DNA of 64,000 nt, taken from the NCBI RefSeq assembly GCF_047663525.1, contig NC_092587.1, positions 141,160,001 to 141,224,000 of the forward strand, read 5' to 3'. The notes under the pieces are model-generated. The model did no database searches. It saw only the letters and a list, made by a program, of their open reading frames with translations, and was not told where the DNA came from. The position numbers and the translations under genes are program-made. The stretch's first letter is position 1. Each line of letters begins with the position of its first letter. This DNA comes from Anas platyrhynchos. Taxonomy: Eukaryota > Chordata > Aves > Anseriformes > Anatidae. Positions 1-14,700 of this stretch are shown piece by piece.

Positions 1-26
1 TTCTTTTCTTTTCTTTTCTTTTCTTC
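1..26. repeat. TTTTC pentanucleotide repeat, cut by window edge
   Basis: About five copies of a TTTTC unit begin at the first base, so the true array extends leftward out of the window. It is a simple microsatellite with no coding content. Confidence 0.85.
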
Positions 27-1289
27 ACCTACTTGATTAACAAAAGTTCAGTATCCTGGAAGCTGCCTCTAACTGAAGGAAAAATTGGTGATAGATATCT
101 TTGATGCACTTCTGTTTGTTCATACTTTGCAACTTTTTATTTTTTATTTTTATAATTTCCTGGCCACAAAAAGTTTTGCATAGGAAAAAGTACACTGAGT
201 AAAGCTCAGTTTGGGATTTTTCTGTTACACAGTGACTGCTTGAAGTTCTCTGATTATTACATGAATGAAAGGATGCTGTATCTGTCTATTTGTCTAACAA
301 AATCTGTACAGTGGTTTGTAAACTTCAAACATTTCTAAAGCTGATGGTTGGTGTTTCCAGCCACGTGTTGTGTCCACCTGGGTACCTGCGTGGATTTTGT
401 GGTTGTTTCTTAACAGTTTGAGTTCCGTGAGCTATTCCCTCATGTTTTATGCCTTGCTGCTACTGCTACAGTTTCTACATGCTGTGTGCAATATGACCAT
501 GCAGTTGAAAGCATGACTAGTGTTTGCTAAATTTTCTCTCTTTCAAAACTCTTCTTCTCTGCACCAGTCCTCTTTTCTGAAGAAGAGACACAAAGTAGGG
601 CACAGAACTGCTGGAGTGCAGAAAGTAGTCTTTCTGTGCTGAAACTGCTGAGAATGGGTAAAAGACAAAAGCTACAGAAATGGACAAGTTACAGCCCCAG
701 AGCATGTTCTTTAGCAGGCTTGGGGTGTCAAGCTGGCAAGGAATAGAAATGGTGTGACCACAAGGACATTCAGCAAACATGGGTTTGAAGGCACGTGGTG
801 TTAGTAGAAGCTGAGGGGGATACTATGACACTTTTGCAAGTATAAGTGCATATATCCTTCTGAAAGTGACGGCAGAGGGAAAGAGATCTCTTATGGACTC
901 TGAAGCACTGAGCAATCCCTCCATGTGGGCTGTGAATGTATTTTCACAAGCAGCTAATTTGCTGCAGACCCAGGATTGTGAAAGAGGGTGGAAGAGTTCC
1001 AAGGATGAATAATCAGAGCACTTCAAGCACACTCTGTCTAACAGGAAACTCCAAATCTGAGCCCTGAACAAAGTCTGGGGGAGGGAGAAACTAAAATCAT
1101 GATTTCTTTCTGCTAGGAGTGCTAGGAGAAAAATGTGCTCAAAGGTTATCTTCCAAAAGGAAAAAGAATGAACATAGCACAGTAACAATTCTCTGTCATC
1201 CTCTTCTTCTCTGGGGGCTTCTGTGAGCAAAACCCATGTATATGTTCTAGGGAATACATGGGCATGGCAGAATACTTAAGTTTTTTTTT

Positions 1290-1328
<39 letters not shown>

Positions 1329-4300
1329 TGTGTGTATGATGTTCCAATGTTTTCAGAAGGAAAACCCTAAATCTTTGGATGAAGTTGGAAGAGATCAGAT
1401 GAAGTACTAAATGTATGTAAGACATGAAAGAAAATACACAAGATGGAGAGTTGCAAAATGAGAAGTGAAGCACCTTGTAGACTTGTCTTAGGGATTTTGT
1501 TCTGGGGCTTTGCTGGTTCCTGAGTTTACCTGGATGTGCAGGCATGCGAGCAGAGATTCAAGCCCTATTGGTCCTGAAGAGTCTGCATGTACTGTACATC
1601 CAGTTCTTGAGATTACTGTTTTCTTCTGAATGCCATAGGGCTGCCTGCCCATCCATGCACTGTCAGAGCTTCCCTGTTGCATGTGTAGTCAAAGGGAGTC
1701 CAGTCATCACCTAGAGTTATTTTTAACCGTTAGTAAGGAAACTGCTAAATAACTATGAAACATCGTGTGACGGAAAATGGAACAAATGGGGGAGGTTTGA
1801 AAAAATGGGCTTATAATGATCATTTTCTGTAAGATGTGTTTTCTTTGCCAGTGTTAGGCTATATTTAGGTATATAAACCATATATTATAAACTATATTAT
1901 TGATATAGTTTCTGCTCATATAATACAAACTTTTGTTAAAAATACATATAATTAGAGAGAGGGTTTACTCTGAAATGTTCAAATGAACAGATGGTCTGTA
2001 AATCACAGTCCTCGAAAGGTGCTGGAATAGCTTTATTCTTGGGAAGATGATATTTCTGTCTGAGCCTGTAAAGATTTGGACAGAACCACTGCTCTTAGTG
2101 CTGGGAAGCTTGGCCATGGTGGTCAGTAGCTGAGTTTGTACAGGGCCTGTCTGAGGCTCTTTGCAATGTGCTGGGCTCAGAGGAGCCACTGCTACTGTTC
2201 CTGCATCTTGTAAGCACCTTGAGCACAGCCTGAGTTCAGGCTGTGGAGAAGTACTGCTTATTTTTTGGGAATACCTGAAGATGCCCGAACCCTTTATGAA
2301 GGGGCTTTCCTAGGCAAGAAAGGTCCCAAGCTATCCTTTTTGTCTGATTTTAAAACAAAAGCAGATGGAGACCACATACTCTGTTCTGGGAGGCTTGAGC
2401 CTGGTCACACTTGTTTTGGTCAAAGTCACAAACATATTTCCTCTTGGGAATAGGTGCAATTTAACTTTAAAATCTCATATGACATTAACATTATCTCCTT
2501 CTCTAAAATAAGTATACAAGTATTTTCAAACAAATACTCAACAAACTTTCACAGTAGTGCACCACAGACAATGAACTTCAACAACATTGTGTATCACACA
2601 GATCCTAATTAAAAAGGTGAAAGACCAAAAAAAAATAATAATGTAAGAATGCAGGAAAAAATATGAGGTAGAGAACAAACTGTTTTACAAGGATTAGATT
2701 CTTATCAGCAAGACTTGATCATTCAAAGATTTCAAAACGGTTTGATTTATAGATCTGACGAGCAGATAGTGAAGAAAGCTTATTGTACTAAACACATTCG
2801 AAACACTAGACTCAACAAGAAAAATAATAAGCAAATGGTTCATAAGTCTGTCCTGCATATGCAGTAACTCATGTTATAATTTATAATTAGGTCATTTATA
2901 TTGTAATCTGTATTAACTCGACATTAATATGAATTTCTTTTTAATTTAAATCAATTTACAAGAGGAAAAGTTAAAATTCATAGCCAGGTACAGAGCAGAA
3001 TTAGGAGCAGATTTGTCCCTTCAGATGAAGAAATGCTATCACTTACACTGCTCACAAGATTAATGTAGAGGACTTTGTGGATAACACTGTCAATGTTTTA
3101 GTCAGTGAAGTAAAAACAGGAGATGACCACAATTTATACATTCTTTCTGACTTGGTTTCCAGACTGCTACTCTATTAAGATGATTCAGAATTGTCCAAGT
3201 TTCATTTACCGTACTGATCACAAACAGTAACTTGTGTCAGTCCAGCGACTCATTTCAGAGAGCTGTTTCAGGACCTAATTGGGGAAATCAAGGTCAGTCA
3301 AGATCTAGTATCTTGAACTACACTGTTATGGAATTGGACTTGTTATTTCTGTTGTATGTACAAGCCAAATCAAAGATTTGATATTGCAGAGGCAGCTTTG
3401 TACATGGCATCTCATTCAAATCTGTTAAAATAAGAGAGCCTAGCATACCATCTAGCTGTGTGAGCAAACCAGAGACCACTGGATTACTTCCATCTCCTTG
3501 GGAAAAGGATTCATTGGTTTTGCTTTGTTTTGTTTCGCAGTTTTCACAAGGAAGACATCAGCTCTCTTGGAAATAGACTGTCACGTGCAGAGCAGAAGTA
3601 TTATTTGGCGTAATGCCTGGAACTGAATTGATAATGATTTTTCTCTAAATTTCTCTATTGAAAGGCTTCTGAATAGTACAAAATAAGTCTCTTTCATGCT
3701 CTGGTGTATTTGCTTAAGATGTATAAAGCTCTTGGCAAGGGATGAGGAAGAAGTCAGGAGTTTTATCACTTCCTGACATTTTCATACCCATCCAAATAAC
3801 TCCCTTCCTTTTCCATTTTTAAACAGGTTGTGGAATGACCTGACTCCCATTTCCTTACCAGGCTGCAAGAAACACATGTGGGTTATTATTTTAAATTGTC
3901 TGCTTATTGAGTTTTCCTGTTTGTGACTTTCTCTGTTTAACACAGAGTATAATTGCTGTTCATTGCAATAGGGGCATGGCCATAGCTTCAGCCACTACAG
4001 TCTCCAAAAAATCCTTTTGACATGCGTCAACCAAACTCCAAAAAGAAAAAGAGAGACATCTTAAAATTTCAATATACAACTATTGCTCTTTGATTTCCAT
4101 TCTCTTGTATAGGGAGGCACTTAAGTTAAAAGCCTTTGTGTGAAAGGCTATTTGATGTTGTTCAAAAATCCCTTTTGAGATAGGGAGTCTACATACATAC
4201 ATGCTTGTGAACAAAAGCAGCTCATGGGCACTGTCCCACAAGTGTCTCCTCCACCTGCATGCTGCCTGGTACACTTCTGCCTTGTATCAGCCAGCTTCTT

Positions 4301-4804
4301 CCCAGGAAATCCTTGGCTATGGTACAGGAACCAGCCCAGGCTAGGGATATTTCCCAGTAGAAGTGAAGTTGAGAACACATTTTTGAAGGCAAAAAGAGCT
4401 ATATGGAGAGAAACAGACAACCTGTTCTCTAGCCCATTAATTTATTTGTCCTGATATGACTGGGTGTGCAGGTGTTGAGAACACTTTTTGTTTTTATTGT
4501 GAAAGCTGGATTGTTTTATGGCAGAAAAGATAAAGAGACAGGGCAAAAACATGGCAAAAGATGAGAAATACAGCTTTGGATCCTGCAACATGATTCTCCT
4601 TAGACTGGAAAAAAATGTAACTTCCAAGTTGGGATGCAGAAAAGGTTTTGTACTTGTTCTGTGTTCTAACATAGAGCCGTCCCCCAAACTCCACACCATT
4701 AATTAGACCAGTGTTAACCTGAAGTAAGATAAAGCACAATCTGCTTCTCTCTCGCGTACAGTAAGTTGATCCTTTGTAGCGTTGATAAAGGATGTGATAA
4801 CTGT
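27..4804. other. Intergenic stretch, no gene recognised
   Basis: No exon-like block with conserved family residues, no RNA gene and no clear transposon was recognised on either strand. The open frames here are short, AT-driven and lack family motifs. A T tract of about 47 bases lies at 1280-1327 and could be the reverse of a retroposed A tail, although nothing beside it looks like a processed transcript. Confidence 0.5.
1280..1327. repeat. Long T homopolymer tract
   Basis: An almost uninterrupted run of T broken by one G near its left end. It is either a simple repeat or the complement of an old poly(A) tail. I see no retrocopy attached to it. Confidence 0.8.
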
Positions 4805-4810
4805 ATTAAT

Positions 4811-4868
4811 AGAATAGAATAGTTTAGTTGGAGGGAACTTTTGAAGACCATCTGGTCCATTAAGGTAG
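4811..4868 (-). mobile_element. CR1-like LINE 3' tail fragment
   Basis: The sequence AGAATAGAATAGTTTAGTTGG, followed by words matching the complement of the CR1 3' end (gagggaactt, accatctggtcca), marks a short and degraded CR1 tail in reverse orientation. It lies just left of a second, better preserved copy. Confidence 0.6.
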
Positions 4869-4935
4869 TCAAATGATGACCATGTTAAGATACACCCTTA
4901 TTAAGGGTGTGGTAAAGTAGACCAGTATTAGGCTA

Positions 4936-5291
4936 TCATAGAATCATAGAATCATAGAATATCCTGAGTTGGAAGGGACCCTTAAGGATCATCAAGTCCA
5001 ACTCTTGACACCGCACAGGTCTACCCAAAAGTTCAGACCATGTGACTAAGTGCACAGTCCAATCTCTTCTTAAATTCAATCAGGCTCGGTGCAGTGACCA
5101 CTTCCCTGGGGAGCCTGTTCCAGTGTGCAACCACTCTCTCTGTGAAGAACCCCTTCCTGATGTCCAGCCTAAACTTCCCCTGCCTCAGCTTAACCCCGTT
5201 CCCGCGGGTCCTGTCGCTGGTGTTAATGGAGAAAAGGTCTCCTGCCTCTCGACACCCCCTTACTAGGAAGTTGTAGACTGCGATGAGGTCG
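4936..5291 (-). mobile_element. CR1 LINE, 3' end fragment (reverse orientation)
   Basis: It starts with three CATAGAAT units, the complement of the octamer tail of avian CR1. It continues through the usual reverse-strand CR1 3' sequence: ttggaagggaccct, catcaagtccaac, cctgttccagtgt, and the aaccccttcctgatgtccag region. About 355 bp are kept, truncated at the 5' end of the element near 5,291, as is usual for LINE insertions. Reading frames here are remnants of the element. Confidence 0.92.
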
Positions 5292-5294
5292 ATT

Positions 5295-7911
5295 GTTAAT
5301 TGCTTGTTAATTGATTGTTATGCTCTGGTAAAAGACGTATTCGAGTGGAGAGAATATCTGTCCATATGAATGCACAGAAGAGATTTTTGCTCAGCTTCCT
5401 CAGGTATGTACACAAACTCCTGCTAGGAGGGACTTACTTTGTTATCACATCTGTATTTTGTAGGCAGACTCTGCTTCTCTCACAAGGCTGAAGCAGGTTC
5501 TGGCAAAAGGTGAAGTGGTGCCCATGTGGAGGTGCCCGCACTGACAAGTGACGGCATGCCTGGAAGCACACTCATTGAGCAGTCTGGGGACACCTCCAGG
5601 ACCCCTAGTCGAGCTAGGGCCATGGAGCATGAAGAGAAAAAGAGCTCTGAGCCACTTTCCCCATTTTTGAACGTGTAAGAGGATTGATGAAAAACTTAAA
5701 AGGGGAGTGAATGTGGTGATGATTTGGGAATCCTTTAGGCCTGCTGGCAATTTTTTAGGCACCTAGGGAATTGTCCTCAAGTCAAATGCTATTGTTCACA
5801 TCTAAAAATATGCGCAGCTTGAAAACAGAGGAAGGTGGTTTGGCAGCATCTTCTCTTTTCTCCCTGCCATACTTGAACCAAAGAGATAAGACAGGAATCT
5901 CCTACACATCCTTTTATTGTATTGTTTGTTTGTTTGGTTTGTTTTTTACAATTGGCTGGAAATGAGGGAGAGGAAGGCAAAGAGTTAGAGCCAACACCAT
6001 CTCAGGAAGCTTCAAACAATCTTAACAGCTCATAATTTGATACACTTGGTGAAAATCACAATTTCCAACTTCTAAAAGATTTATAAGTATTTCTAAATTA
6101 TAAATTATGCATGGGTTAATAAACTCTAAGACATGAAAGAGAGGAAAAGGATAAGGTGGGGAAGGAAAAGGATGCATAAGAGATGGGATGATGACAGGAG
6201 CTTCAAGCACATGTTTCAAGATTTAGCCAAAACAAATTGAGTACTGGCAATGGTACTGCATGATTTCAGTAGTGCCTATTATGTTTTGGACTAATTCCTC
6301 ACTGCTGAACAGCTGGATTTTATATTGGATTAAAATGATGTCATTTAATTAGATAATGGTATTGTCTAATGTGTCTTGCTGCAATTCTGGAAGAAAAATC
6401 TAGATTAAAATCACCATCATAGTTTATGTTTTAATTATGCAACTTTGGTGTTATGCTACCGGGTATACAAAGGAAGAGCTTTTGAACCATTTTGAGAAGA
6501 GTTTTGCTCTCCTCTCCTCCACTAAGTGATGCCATTTTTCACACTTATCTCTTGTAAAATTAAGGTAAGAAAACATATGTACTTGGAATTAGCTCGTCTG
6601 GTTATTTACCTTTGACCCACTCAACATGAACAATGTACCACGGTCTGATCTGTAAGACAAGACCTCAAAAAGTGTTCCACGTCATGAAAGCACCATCTGT
6701 TATTTCTAGCACAGACTGTGTGAAGAAAGCACTTATGCAAAAATACTGGTTTCTACTTAGTACTATGTAGAAGAAAAGTGTCCCATTGAGCCATCTTCGA
6801 TAGAAAGCACAATCAAGCATCAAAGAAGGCAGAGCTATATCACTGAAACGGGTATAACGTCAATTGTATTTAGGACAGTGATACATAAAAGCATAGCTCC
6901 TGTTTTCTAAATTGGGCCAACTACCATTGCTAATTGGGTCAGCTAACCACAAGGGCACATGCTTCATTTCCTCTTCAGGTATGCCATTTGGTGGCTTCTC
7001 AGAAAGTTACAGCCTGTGTACTTTACAAAAATACTTTGAAACACACTCCAGAATAATTTATGTTCCTTTCACAGCCATTACTTTCCTTCTGTCCCATTTT
7101 CTGCGCCTTGCCTCGGTTATCTCCCCTTTTCTATTATCTTAATATAATTTTTTTTGTCCTTTGTATGTTCATTTGTGACTTTATATTATTATTATTATTT
7201 ACTATGATGTCTCTCTCAGTAACTTCTTTAGAATGATTTTTGGTTTCCGACTATTATTGATTATTTATCTTCTGTGTTTTAATATACTTATCTGAGAAAG
7301 TTATGCACACATGACATTTCTTCAGTCATGTCCTCAATTCTTTGCCAGTTCAAATATACCTTTTCCCCTCTCCTTTTTCTATCAGGTTTGGCTACCTTGT
7401 CTAATTTGTTTAATCCAGTCCCACTATTTTGGTCATTGTGAAAAATTAGGAATATTGAAACCTAGATATCATAAAATAGTGTTGATTAACTCAGCTTGTT
7501 AATTAAATACATTTGAGAATTATGAAAAGATGATGACAAATGTCAAACTCCTGCACTTATAGGAAATGGAAATTTCCACAATACAGCATTCAGGAGAGTC
7601 TTTTAAGGTTCAGCAAGGTTTTAAGGTTCAGCTCTGAAGATTTTGGCTTTACTGAACATACTCCATTGCTTTGTGGCTGTTGGTGCTGAACATATAGAAC
7701 AAGTCTGTGGATCAGTCCACAGTCTAGGAATAAAATTGGTCATTGCCTGATTAGACTAAATCTGTGTAAGGTTGGATTTGGAGCAAGTGTTTCATACTTA
7801 GGTAAGCAGTAAGAAGAAATAACAGAAAAGTGAGTGAAGTGGGTAGGAAAGACAGTCTAATAAAAAGAAATGTTTTTGAGAGATTGTTTAGACAGAGAGA
7901 CTAGCATTAGA

Positions 7912-7951
<40 letters not shown>

Positions 7952-8170
7952 TAGGAAGAAAGAAACAACACAGAATATGACAGGAGATGGATCTACATGG
8001 AGTGGGAGATGAAGAAATGGGTTTGAGAGATGGATAGGGTGGGTAGAGAAATTGCCATCTACCCCCAGGAATTATGTTTGTGAGAGTGTATGAGAGGAAT
8101 GGACCGTACATAGTGGCCAAATTCACTTGATGACCCTAAATAGCATCTCCCATGGCCACTGCTGGAGACA
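5295..8170. other. Intergenic stretch, no gene recognised
   Basis: It contains AT-rich unique sequence, short ATT/TTA runs near 7,180 and a 37-base T tract at about 7,914-7,950. A short word (ttttaaggttcagc) occurs twice at 7,602-7,632. No supported exon or element was found. Confidence 0.5.
7914..7950. repeat. T homopolymer tract
   Basis: A pure T run of about 37 bases. On the minus strand it yields a poly-lysine frame that is not a gene. Confidence 0.85.
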
Positions 8171-8174
8171 GACT

Positions 8175-8730
8175 GCTGAGCCAGGTGGGACGTGGTGTGG
8201 TCCAGTTGGGCATTGCTTTCATTCTCAGGTATTGTGTGCAGCTCTGAGCTTCATGATTTAAAAAGGATATTAAGATATTTGAATGACTCCAGAGGAGGGC
8301 AGCAAAGCAGGTAGAAGGGCTGGAAGGCACGTGCTGTGAGGAGAGGCTGAGGACACCAGGACTGTCCAGCCTGGAGAAAGGAGGCCAAGAGGCAACCTCA
8401 ATACTCTGTGTAGTGTCCTGAAGAGGAGAAGCGCAGAGGGAGGTGCCGGTCTCTGCTCCTGGGGCACTGGTGACAGGACAAACAGGAACGGCACAGAGCT
8501 GTCCTGGGGGGCTCAAGCTGGGCATTAGGAAAGATTTCTTTCCCATGAGGGTGGTCAAACCCCAGAATGGGATTCCTAGAGAGGCGATTGATGCCCCATG
8601 CCTGTCAGTGTTCAAGAGGCATTTGGACAATGCCCTTAATAAAATGCTTTAACTGCTGGTTAGCCCTGATGGGGTCAGGCAGTTGGACTCAGTGGTCTTT
8701 GTAGGTTCCTTCCAAATGAATTATTCTTGT
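8175..8730 (+). mobile_element. CR1 LINE, 3' fragment (forward orientation)
   Basis: Successive CR1 landmarks appear in sense order: gtattgtgtgcagctctgag, gaggagggcagcaaagc, ctgtccagcctggagaaag, ggaaagatttctttcccatg, and finally ggactcagtggtctttgtagg with attcttgt at the 3' end. About 555 bp are kept, with the 5' end truncated. A frame inside (8443-8652) is element remnant. Confidence 0.9.
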
Positions 8731-8734
8731 CTAG

Positions 8735-11700
8735 GCTAGTCCAGACTAGTCTATTATCAAGAGTAAGTTTATCAAGATCACAAAACAAATGATTCAAAAT
8801 TATTTGTTTCTTAAAGTTGCTTATGCATTTTTTTTTCCTATGCATGTGTTATAATTATTTGTTGTACATTCTAGGAAGACTTCAGCTCTGTTGGTAAGAA
8901 AGAAAGTGCTATCTTTTAATCATCATCTAGTCAGGACATTTTTTCTCCCCAGTAACTCAAGGATCATCCTCATGCTTTATCTTCTCTTCAAGTCCAGATC
9001 ATAAAATATTTGTCTCTACATAGCAAGCTCATGCTATAAATTTAGTCAGGACAAGGCTGTGTGTTGAATACAGTTTTTACTTATAGCTGCCAACAAAACT
9101 GACAAAGAAAAAAAGGACACACCGTAACTCTGTAAAACTTACATGTGACAGGTATCTTGTCATCAAGAGACTAAATAATTTTGAACAATGAAAACTAGGA
9201 AAGGCCAACAGAGGGTGAGATGTATCAAAGTCAGGGAATAAAAGTGTTTGCCATCTCTTCAGAATGGGAGATGCACAAGAAGTATGAAAATGGGAATGAA
9301 AAGGAGCATCTGCCCACGGGTCCCAGCTGCTACTCCTTGGATGGGTCATGTTCACTTTGAGTATGTTGGCCAGACCCAGGTTGCCCCAGAGTATAGCACA
9401 GATGTGAACTAACATGTATCTGTTGTAGACACCCTGTTTAACCCAGACTGCCAAATATTATCAGATATCTGAAAATGTGGAACAAAAGAAACGATAAAAT
9501 TTTCAATAGAAAACATTCTTTTTTTTTTTTTTTCCAGCGGAAAACAACTTTGCAATACCTGCAAATGCTGATGCTACTTTATTCTTTGTCACTACTACTT
9601 TGTTCTCCCTTTACTGAGTATTGCACGGAGAGGCAGGAAGCTTGGCAAACCACAGAAGTGTAAGCACAATGTGCTGGTACCATATGAGCAATGTTCCAGA
9701 AGCAGCCTAAGCTGCTGTAGGGTTGCACTGATTGATGCGATGTACTGTCTTTGGTGTAGCAGACATTATTGCCTTTGTGTAACTTAGCTTGTTGCTGAAA
9801 AGCTCATGAATTCAGAAAATCAGAGGGTCCTAGTGATCTTGCAATTTCACTTTTACATTTACATTGAGGAGTCATTTTCTCTGTAGTCCACTTTTTTTTC
9901 TAGGTTTTCAAAAAAATATTTGCAATCAATAAAACATTTTTCTGAGTTTAATCAATTTCCCTTGAAAATCATTAGCACTAAACAAAACTGGTGACCATTT
10001 CAGCATTGCAACAAGTGTGGGTTCCTACAGGAGGCTCCTTCAGCATCTTGCATTATCAGGATGACACAACTGTTTTTTTAAGCACCAAAACTGCTGTCTT
10101 GCTTACCTCAGTGTAGGCTTTCCCAAAAATGTTTGTCAAAGACTCTTTTCAGTAGCAGCCATTGCAATCAAAACACACTGGGCAAAAGATATCTTTCAAA
10201 TGCATTTGATTTGTAAATAGAGCATGTTTTGGCCAGTTTTCTTGTAAGCTGTTATAATTGGTGTGCATTAGGCTGTGAAAAACATGGATCTACTTGCTTT
10301 AATGCCAGGAATAGAAACATAATCTTTGTCAGGGACACGGTGCTTGCATTTCTGTAAAGTGCTTTGCAGATTTGGCCAATTTCAAAATTGCTATGTATTT
10401 CATCTCACCCATGGCCATATTTGCTGAGTATTAGAAGATAAGGCGTTTGGATAATTTTTTTTTTATTTTTTTTATGGTTGTTCTGTCTGATTTCTGTCCA
10501 TGCTCTGGGAGCTCAGTTTCAGTGCCATGCGAAAGGAAGTGTTACGTTATTGCAACATCTTCTACGCAAGTCACTGACGCTATACCTTTCCAGAATATCT
10601 CGAAAATTCTGGGTCCTAACCACTGTAGATATCAGAATAAGGAATTTGAGGAGGCAGCCTGTGCCTGCTCTTTTTCAAGCCAGCTGGGACCATGGGCTAG
10701 TTTTTCCCAGATATGAGGGTGCCTCTGAAAGCTACTCTAAGCTGTAGCTCCTTTGGAGTGGTCTATTAGGGTCACCAGGTGACTCTGCTTTAGATGTTCT
10801 TTTTCTTCCACTACTGCCCCTTCTCTGCTCTGGCTTCCCAAATGTCTGGGGTGTGCAGAAATGTTCACAATGTTGTCAAAAGCAGGAACTTACCCAGCAC
10901 GAAGTCTCTTGGATGAGCAGGAAGCCTTCTCTGTGTGCTGCACAGTGCATGAACCAAGCTCCTTCCCCTCCCTACCACTTGTGTTTATATGTATTGGTAA
11001 GCAATGTCTCTGAGTTAGCACAAAAATACACGTCAGATTTGAAATGTTTCAGTAAATTGAAATGTGTCCTTGAAAAGCTGTTCTTGAAGAAAGCAAAACA
11101 AACTTTGAGAAATTTCTACCAAGTGAAACAACACAGGAAAATCCCAGTTTTGTAAGCTATTGGAGCTGTGTGCTTAACTTTCTAAAAACAGAGAAAAGGT
11201 CTGATCGGCAATAAGATATATGTCAGAGACAGCTCAGCTAATGTATGGATTTGTCTTCTTTCCTTTAGCTCTGCTCTTTCTCTTGCACTCCTTTGTGTCC
11301 TTTGCCTCATTTGCTCCTTCTCCCCAGTACGCTGTCATTCTGAAACCACGTGCTGCAATGCTGCTGAGCAACATGGCACAAACACCTCACAAACGAAGGG
11401 TGGGGAAATAAAGGCAGGACTTACTGATGAATCATGTAAACAAAAATTATTTTTTCCAGCTTGCCTACATGTAGTGTGCATTCCTGCCCCCAGTGTATCC
11501 TGTTTAAGAAAGTAAAATAACAATAATAAAAAAAGCATGGGACTGTGGTCTGATTTCTTTTCCCTCCTTCAGGCTTCTTAAGAAGAGCAAGAAGCTGAAA
11601 TCAGAAGGAAGTGAAGCTCACTCATCATCCGGCAGAGCGAAAGATGCTGGGAGAGTTCAGAGCTCAGAACTGCTTCTCCCACATGATCCAGGGATGGATG

Positions 11701-14700
11701 AGATGCTGCCTCCCATGATATCACCTTCCCAGCTCTCCAGAAAGTGGCTAGAGACCTGGTAGGGGTGGATGGGGTTGGAGGGAAACAATGGCTACATTAA
11801 GTAGAACTTTTTTCTGTATCCCAAACAAGAATCAAATAAAAGTCCAGCTGCTTTTGTCCTTTTTTATTCACTTTCAAACTCTGCTTAGCACTCCCGAGAG
11901 GTTAATATCTTCAGTTTAATAGCTTAAACTACTATCAGCTCAAACTACTCTTTTGTCACCAGTTAAATGGTAGTTCCTAATTCAGGTTTTGTGCCTCCTC
12001 TTGTGATCAGACATTCTGGTCACCCACATTAAGATAATCCCCCCTCAGATGGTGAATTAGCATCAGGCTTAGACAATGTCTCAAAGGAGAAAGTGTTGAA
12101 GTGGCTCATGTCTTCTTTTTTTTTGCCTTCTGTTGCTCTCCGTATTTTGTTTTCTCTGGCTGTATTGCTCAATCTCACAGGCTTGGACCTTTCCCATCTC
12201 ATTACTTCTTCTAGCTGGAGAAACATCAAGGCTATTACCATCAGTGGTGAACGGGGCAACTCTGAAGTCATTATTGTGTCTTCAAAAAGAGTTAAATCAG
12301 CAAAAGGTCATTTCATAATAGCAGTAAAAGACAGCAGTTATTGTTCAATGCAGCATATTGACTGGTGGCTTAACAGGTTACATTCTCACCCAAGCTTTCT
12401 TTGCAAAAGGAAATATAAAAAACACTCCAAACAAATCTATGTCAATGACTTGATGTTCTTTAAGCCACTTTGGGTCCTGTAAGTAAGGTTAGGCTCCCTC
12501 TAACAATAGTTGTTCCTGCTCTGTACCCCTGATTATTTAACAGCTTTTGATGCTTCCAGTAGACCAATAGTAACACCCTGTTCCCCTAATCCATAGAACT
12601 CTGTTGCTTTAAAGCGAACAAGAAATGGGAAAAATAACAAAGCTCCATGACACATTTCTCACTCTCTAGCTCCACTTGCATGTAAAACCATGGTTAACCT
12701 CTGAGTCAAAGCTCTGGCTACTGTTTGTATCTCTTCACTCCCCTACCACAGCAGCACAACGACACTTGAATGACTGATTTTTATTAGGAATCCAGTTCTA
12801 ACGTTTGCCATAAACTTCTTAAAGCTCTTGGTTGCTCTTTTGCAAGGAATTACAAGGAAGCTTTTCTTTACATGCAAGCACTACCTTACTTTACTTTATA
12901 ATAGTGTTTCACTTCACTTTTTTCAGCCTTTCTTCTGAACATATCCTCAGAAATCTGGCCACCAGCTTAAATATAAGTTGGTGGTTTTAGCTTACTAGCT
13001 GGATTTCCTTCCCCAAATCCTCCTTACTTCCACTCCTTTCTCCGTCCTGATGCAAAGTTTTTACCATTCACATAGCATTATAGCATCTTTTTCAAAAGGC
13101 TGTCTTGGACTCTCCCTAGTACATGCAGGTCTTGTTTGATTTTCCTCTTCTCTTCTTTACACAAATCTGGCTATTCCAATGCACTTCAAAGGTTGAAGAC
13201 ACAGGCTAGGACAGTAATGTTTTCTATATAAATAAAATCATCAAAACATAAAGAGGCTGCTATCTCAGAACAAGGGAACAAACTGCATTGTTTCCCTTGG
13301 AAGACCATACAGGGAGTCCTCATGCATTGCTAATGTTCTCCTTGTCCTCCTATACAAATACTTCTTCATAACACATTTTAGTTTTACATTCTGTTGTGGG
13401 CAAAGGTGTACATTGTAGCTGTTTGACCACTGCTTTGCACAATGAGACACGACATGAGTAGGATGTAATATTATGAAAATAATGATCATAATACACAGAA
13501 TGGTAAGCTCTGTTAAAAAGGCAAAGGGCACTAGAATCAGAAAGCTGTATAATTAAGGGAACTCAAGCATTTGAATCTTGAACTGTTACTTCCTACAGTG
13601 TTGATTTAATTGCCACACTTTTCAGTAGAAAGGTCTGAGTGTTTGAGGGGGAAATGTAGGATGCTGGCAGACAGTAAGAATGGCAACAGCCTTCTTACAC
13701 TATCACCATATATTGTGCCTGACATCTCATGATAAAATCTCCAGATATACTGGGGGCAAGTCAAATTATTTGAAATATTTTTAGATGGTGTCAGTATGAA
13801 TTACTTGAGCTTGAGATGCATGTGGGATATATGTCCTCTTTTGTTTCTAAAGCTTGTACAATATAGGAACCTGGTACTTAAATTCTCTGTGGGGAGTAAA
13901 CTGTCTTGATACCATGAAAAGAAGAAGAAAATATTTAGTATATGTTCTTAAGTTTAACCTTAATTCTTCTTTCTGAAAGAGAGGTATTATGAAAGGCAAT
14001 GAGCACAGCACATTCTCTCAGTTTGTTTGTCCATCATTCGATCATTCTGGATAACCCCCCTGAGTTTATCTAGCAGTATCTGAAGGTGCATACTTGGTCT
14101 TGCAGGTCTTTATGAACTCTGGACATAAGTGGAGGACATAAGGTGCCACACTTAACATAGTTATGGTCTCCACAGGCTGGGAAGCTGGTCTGGAGGATGG
14201 TCCTGGTAGGAACCGTAAGATGTAGTATTAGGTAACCTTGATCCCCTAATCTCCTTGCTGAATAGGCTTTATGGTTTCATTATAAAAAATGCTAGTTTTT
14301 TATATATATATATTTATATTTATTTATATAAAGCGCCTATCACGTATTGATAAACACTCTTTGGAACCACTCTGTGCAGACTAGTGCAGACTAAGCACAT
14401 CTTGCATCTTTTGTGCTCCTGTCCCTGCTTTACTTCATCTCACATCAAAATGGAAGTTCTGAGTCCAGCTGTGTATCCACCTCTTCAGACAGAGAAATCA
14501 CATGCAATCCAGAGAAAAGGCAAGGACATAGGGAACACATGGAAATCCAGAGAAAGAGTGAATGTGATTTCAAAATATTTCAAAACAAACTTAACCTATT
14601 CTGGAGCACAGCATTTCAATGTGACATCTGTTGTTGTATTTATTGTGGGCGGAAAACTGGTTATGATTACCAAAACCCAGGCAAAATATAATCTGTAGCC

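Noticed and set aside
7857-8126. Frame with a poly-lysine run
   Set aside because: It is a translation of a T homopolymer tract on the opposite strand. The same holds for the frame at 1276-1545.
12093-12482. A 129-codon frame that might be an unknown gene
   Set aside because: No splice structure, domain or signal fits. It overlaps an open frame on the other strand, and its length is not surprising in 64 kb.
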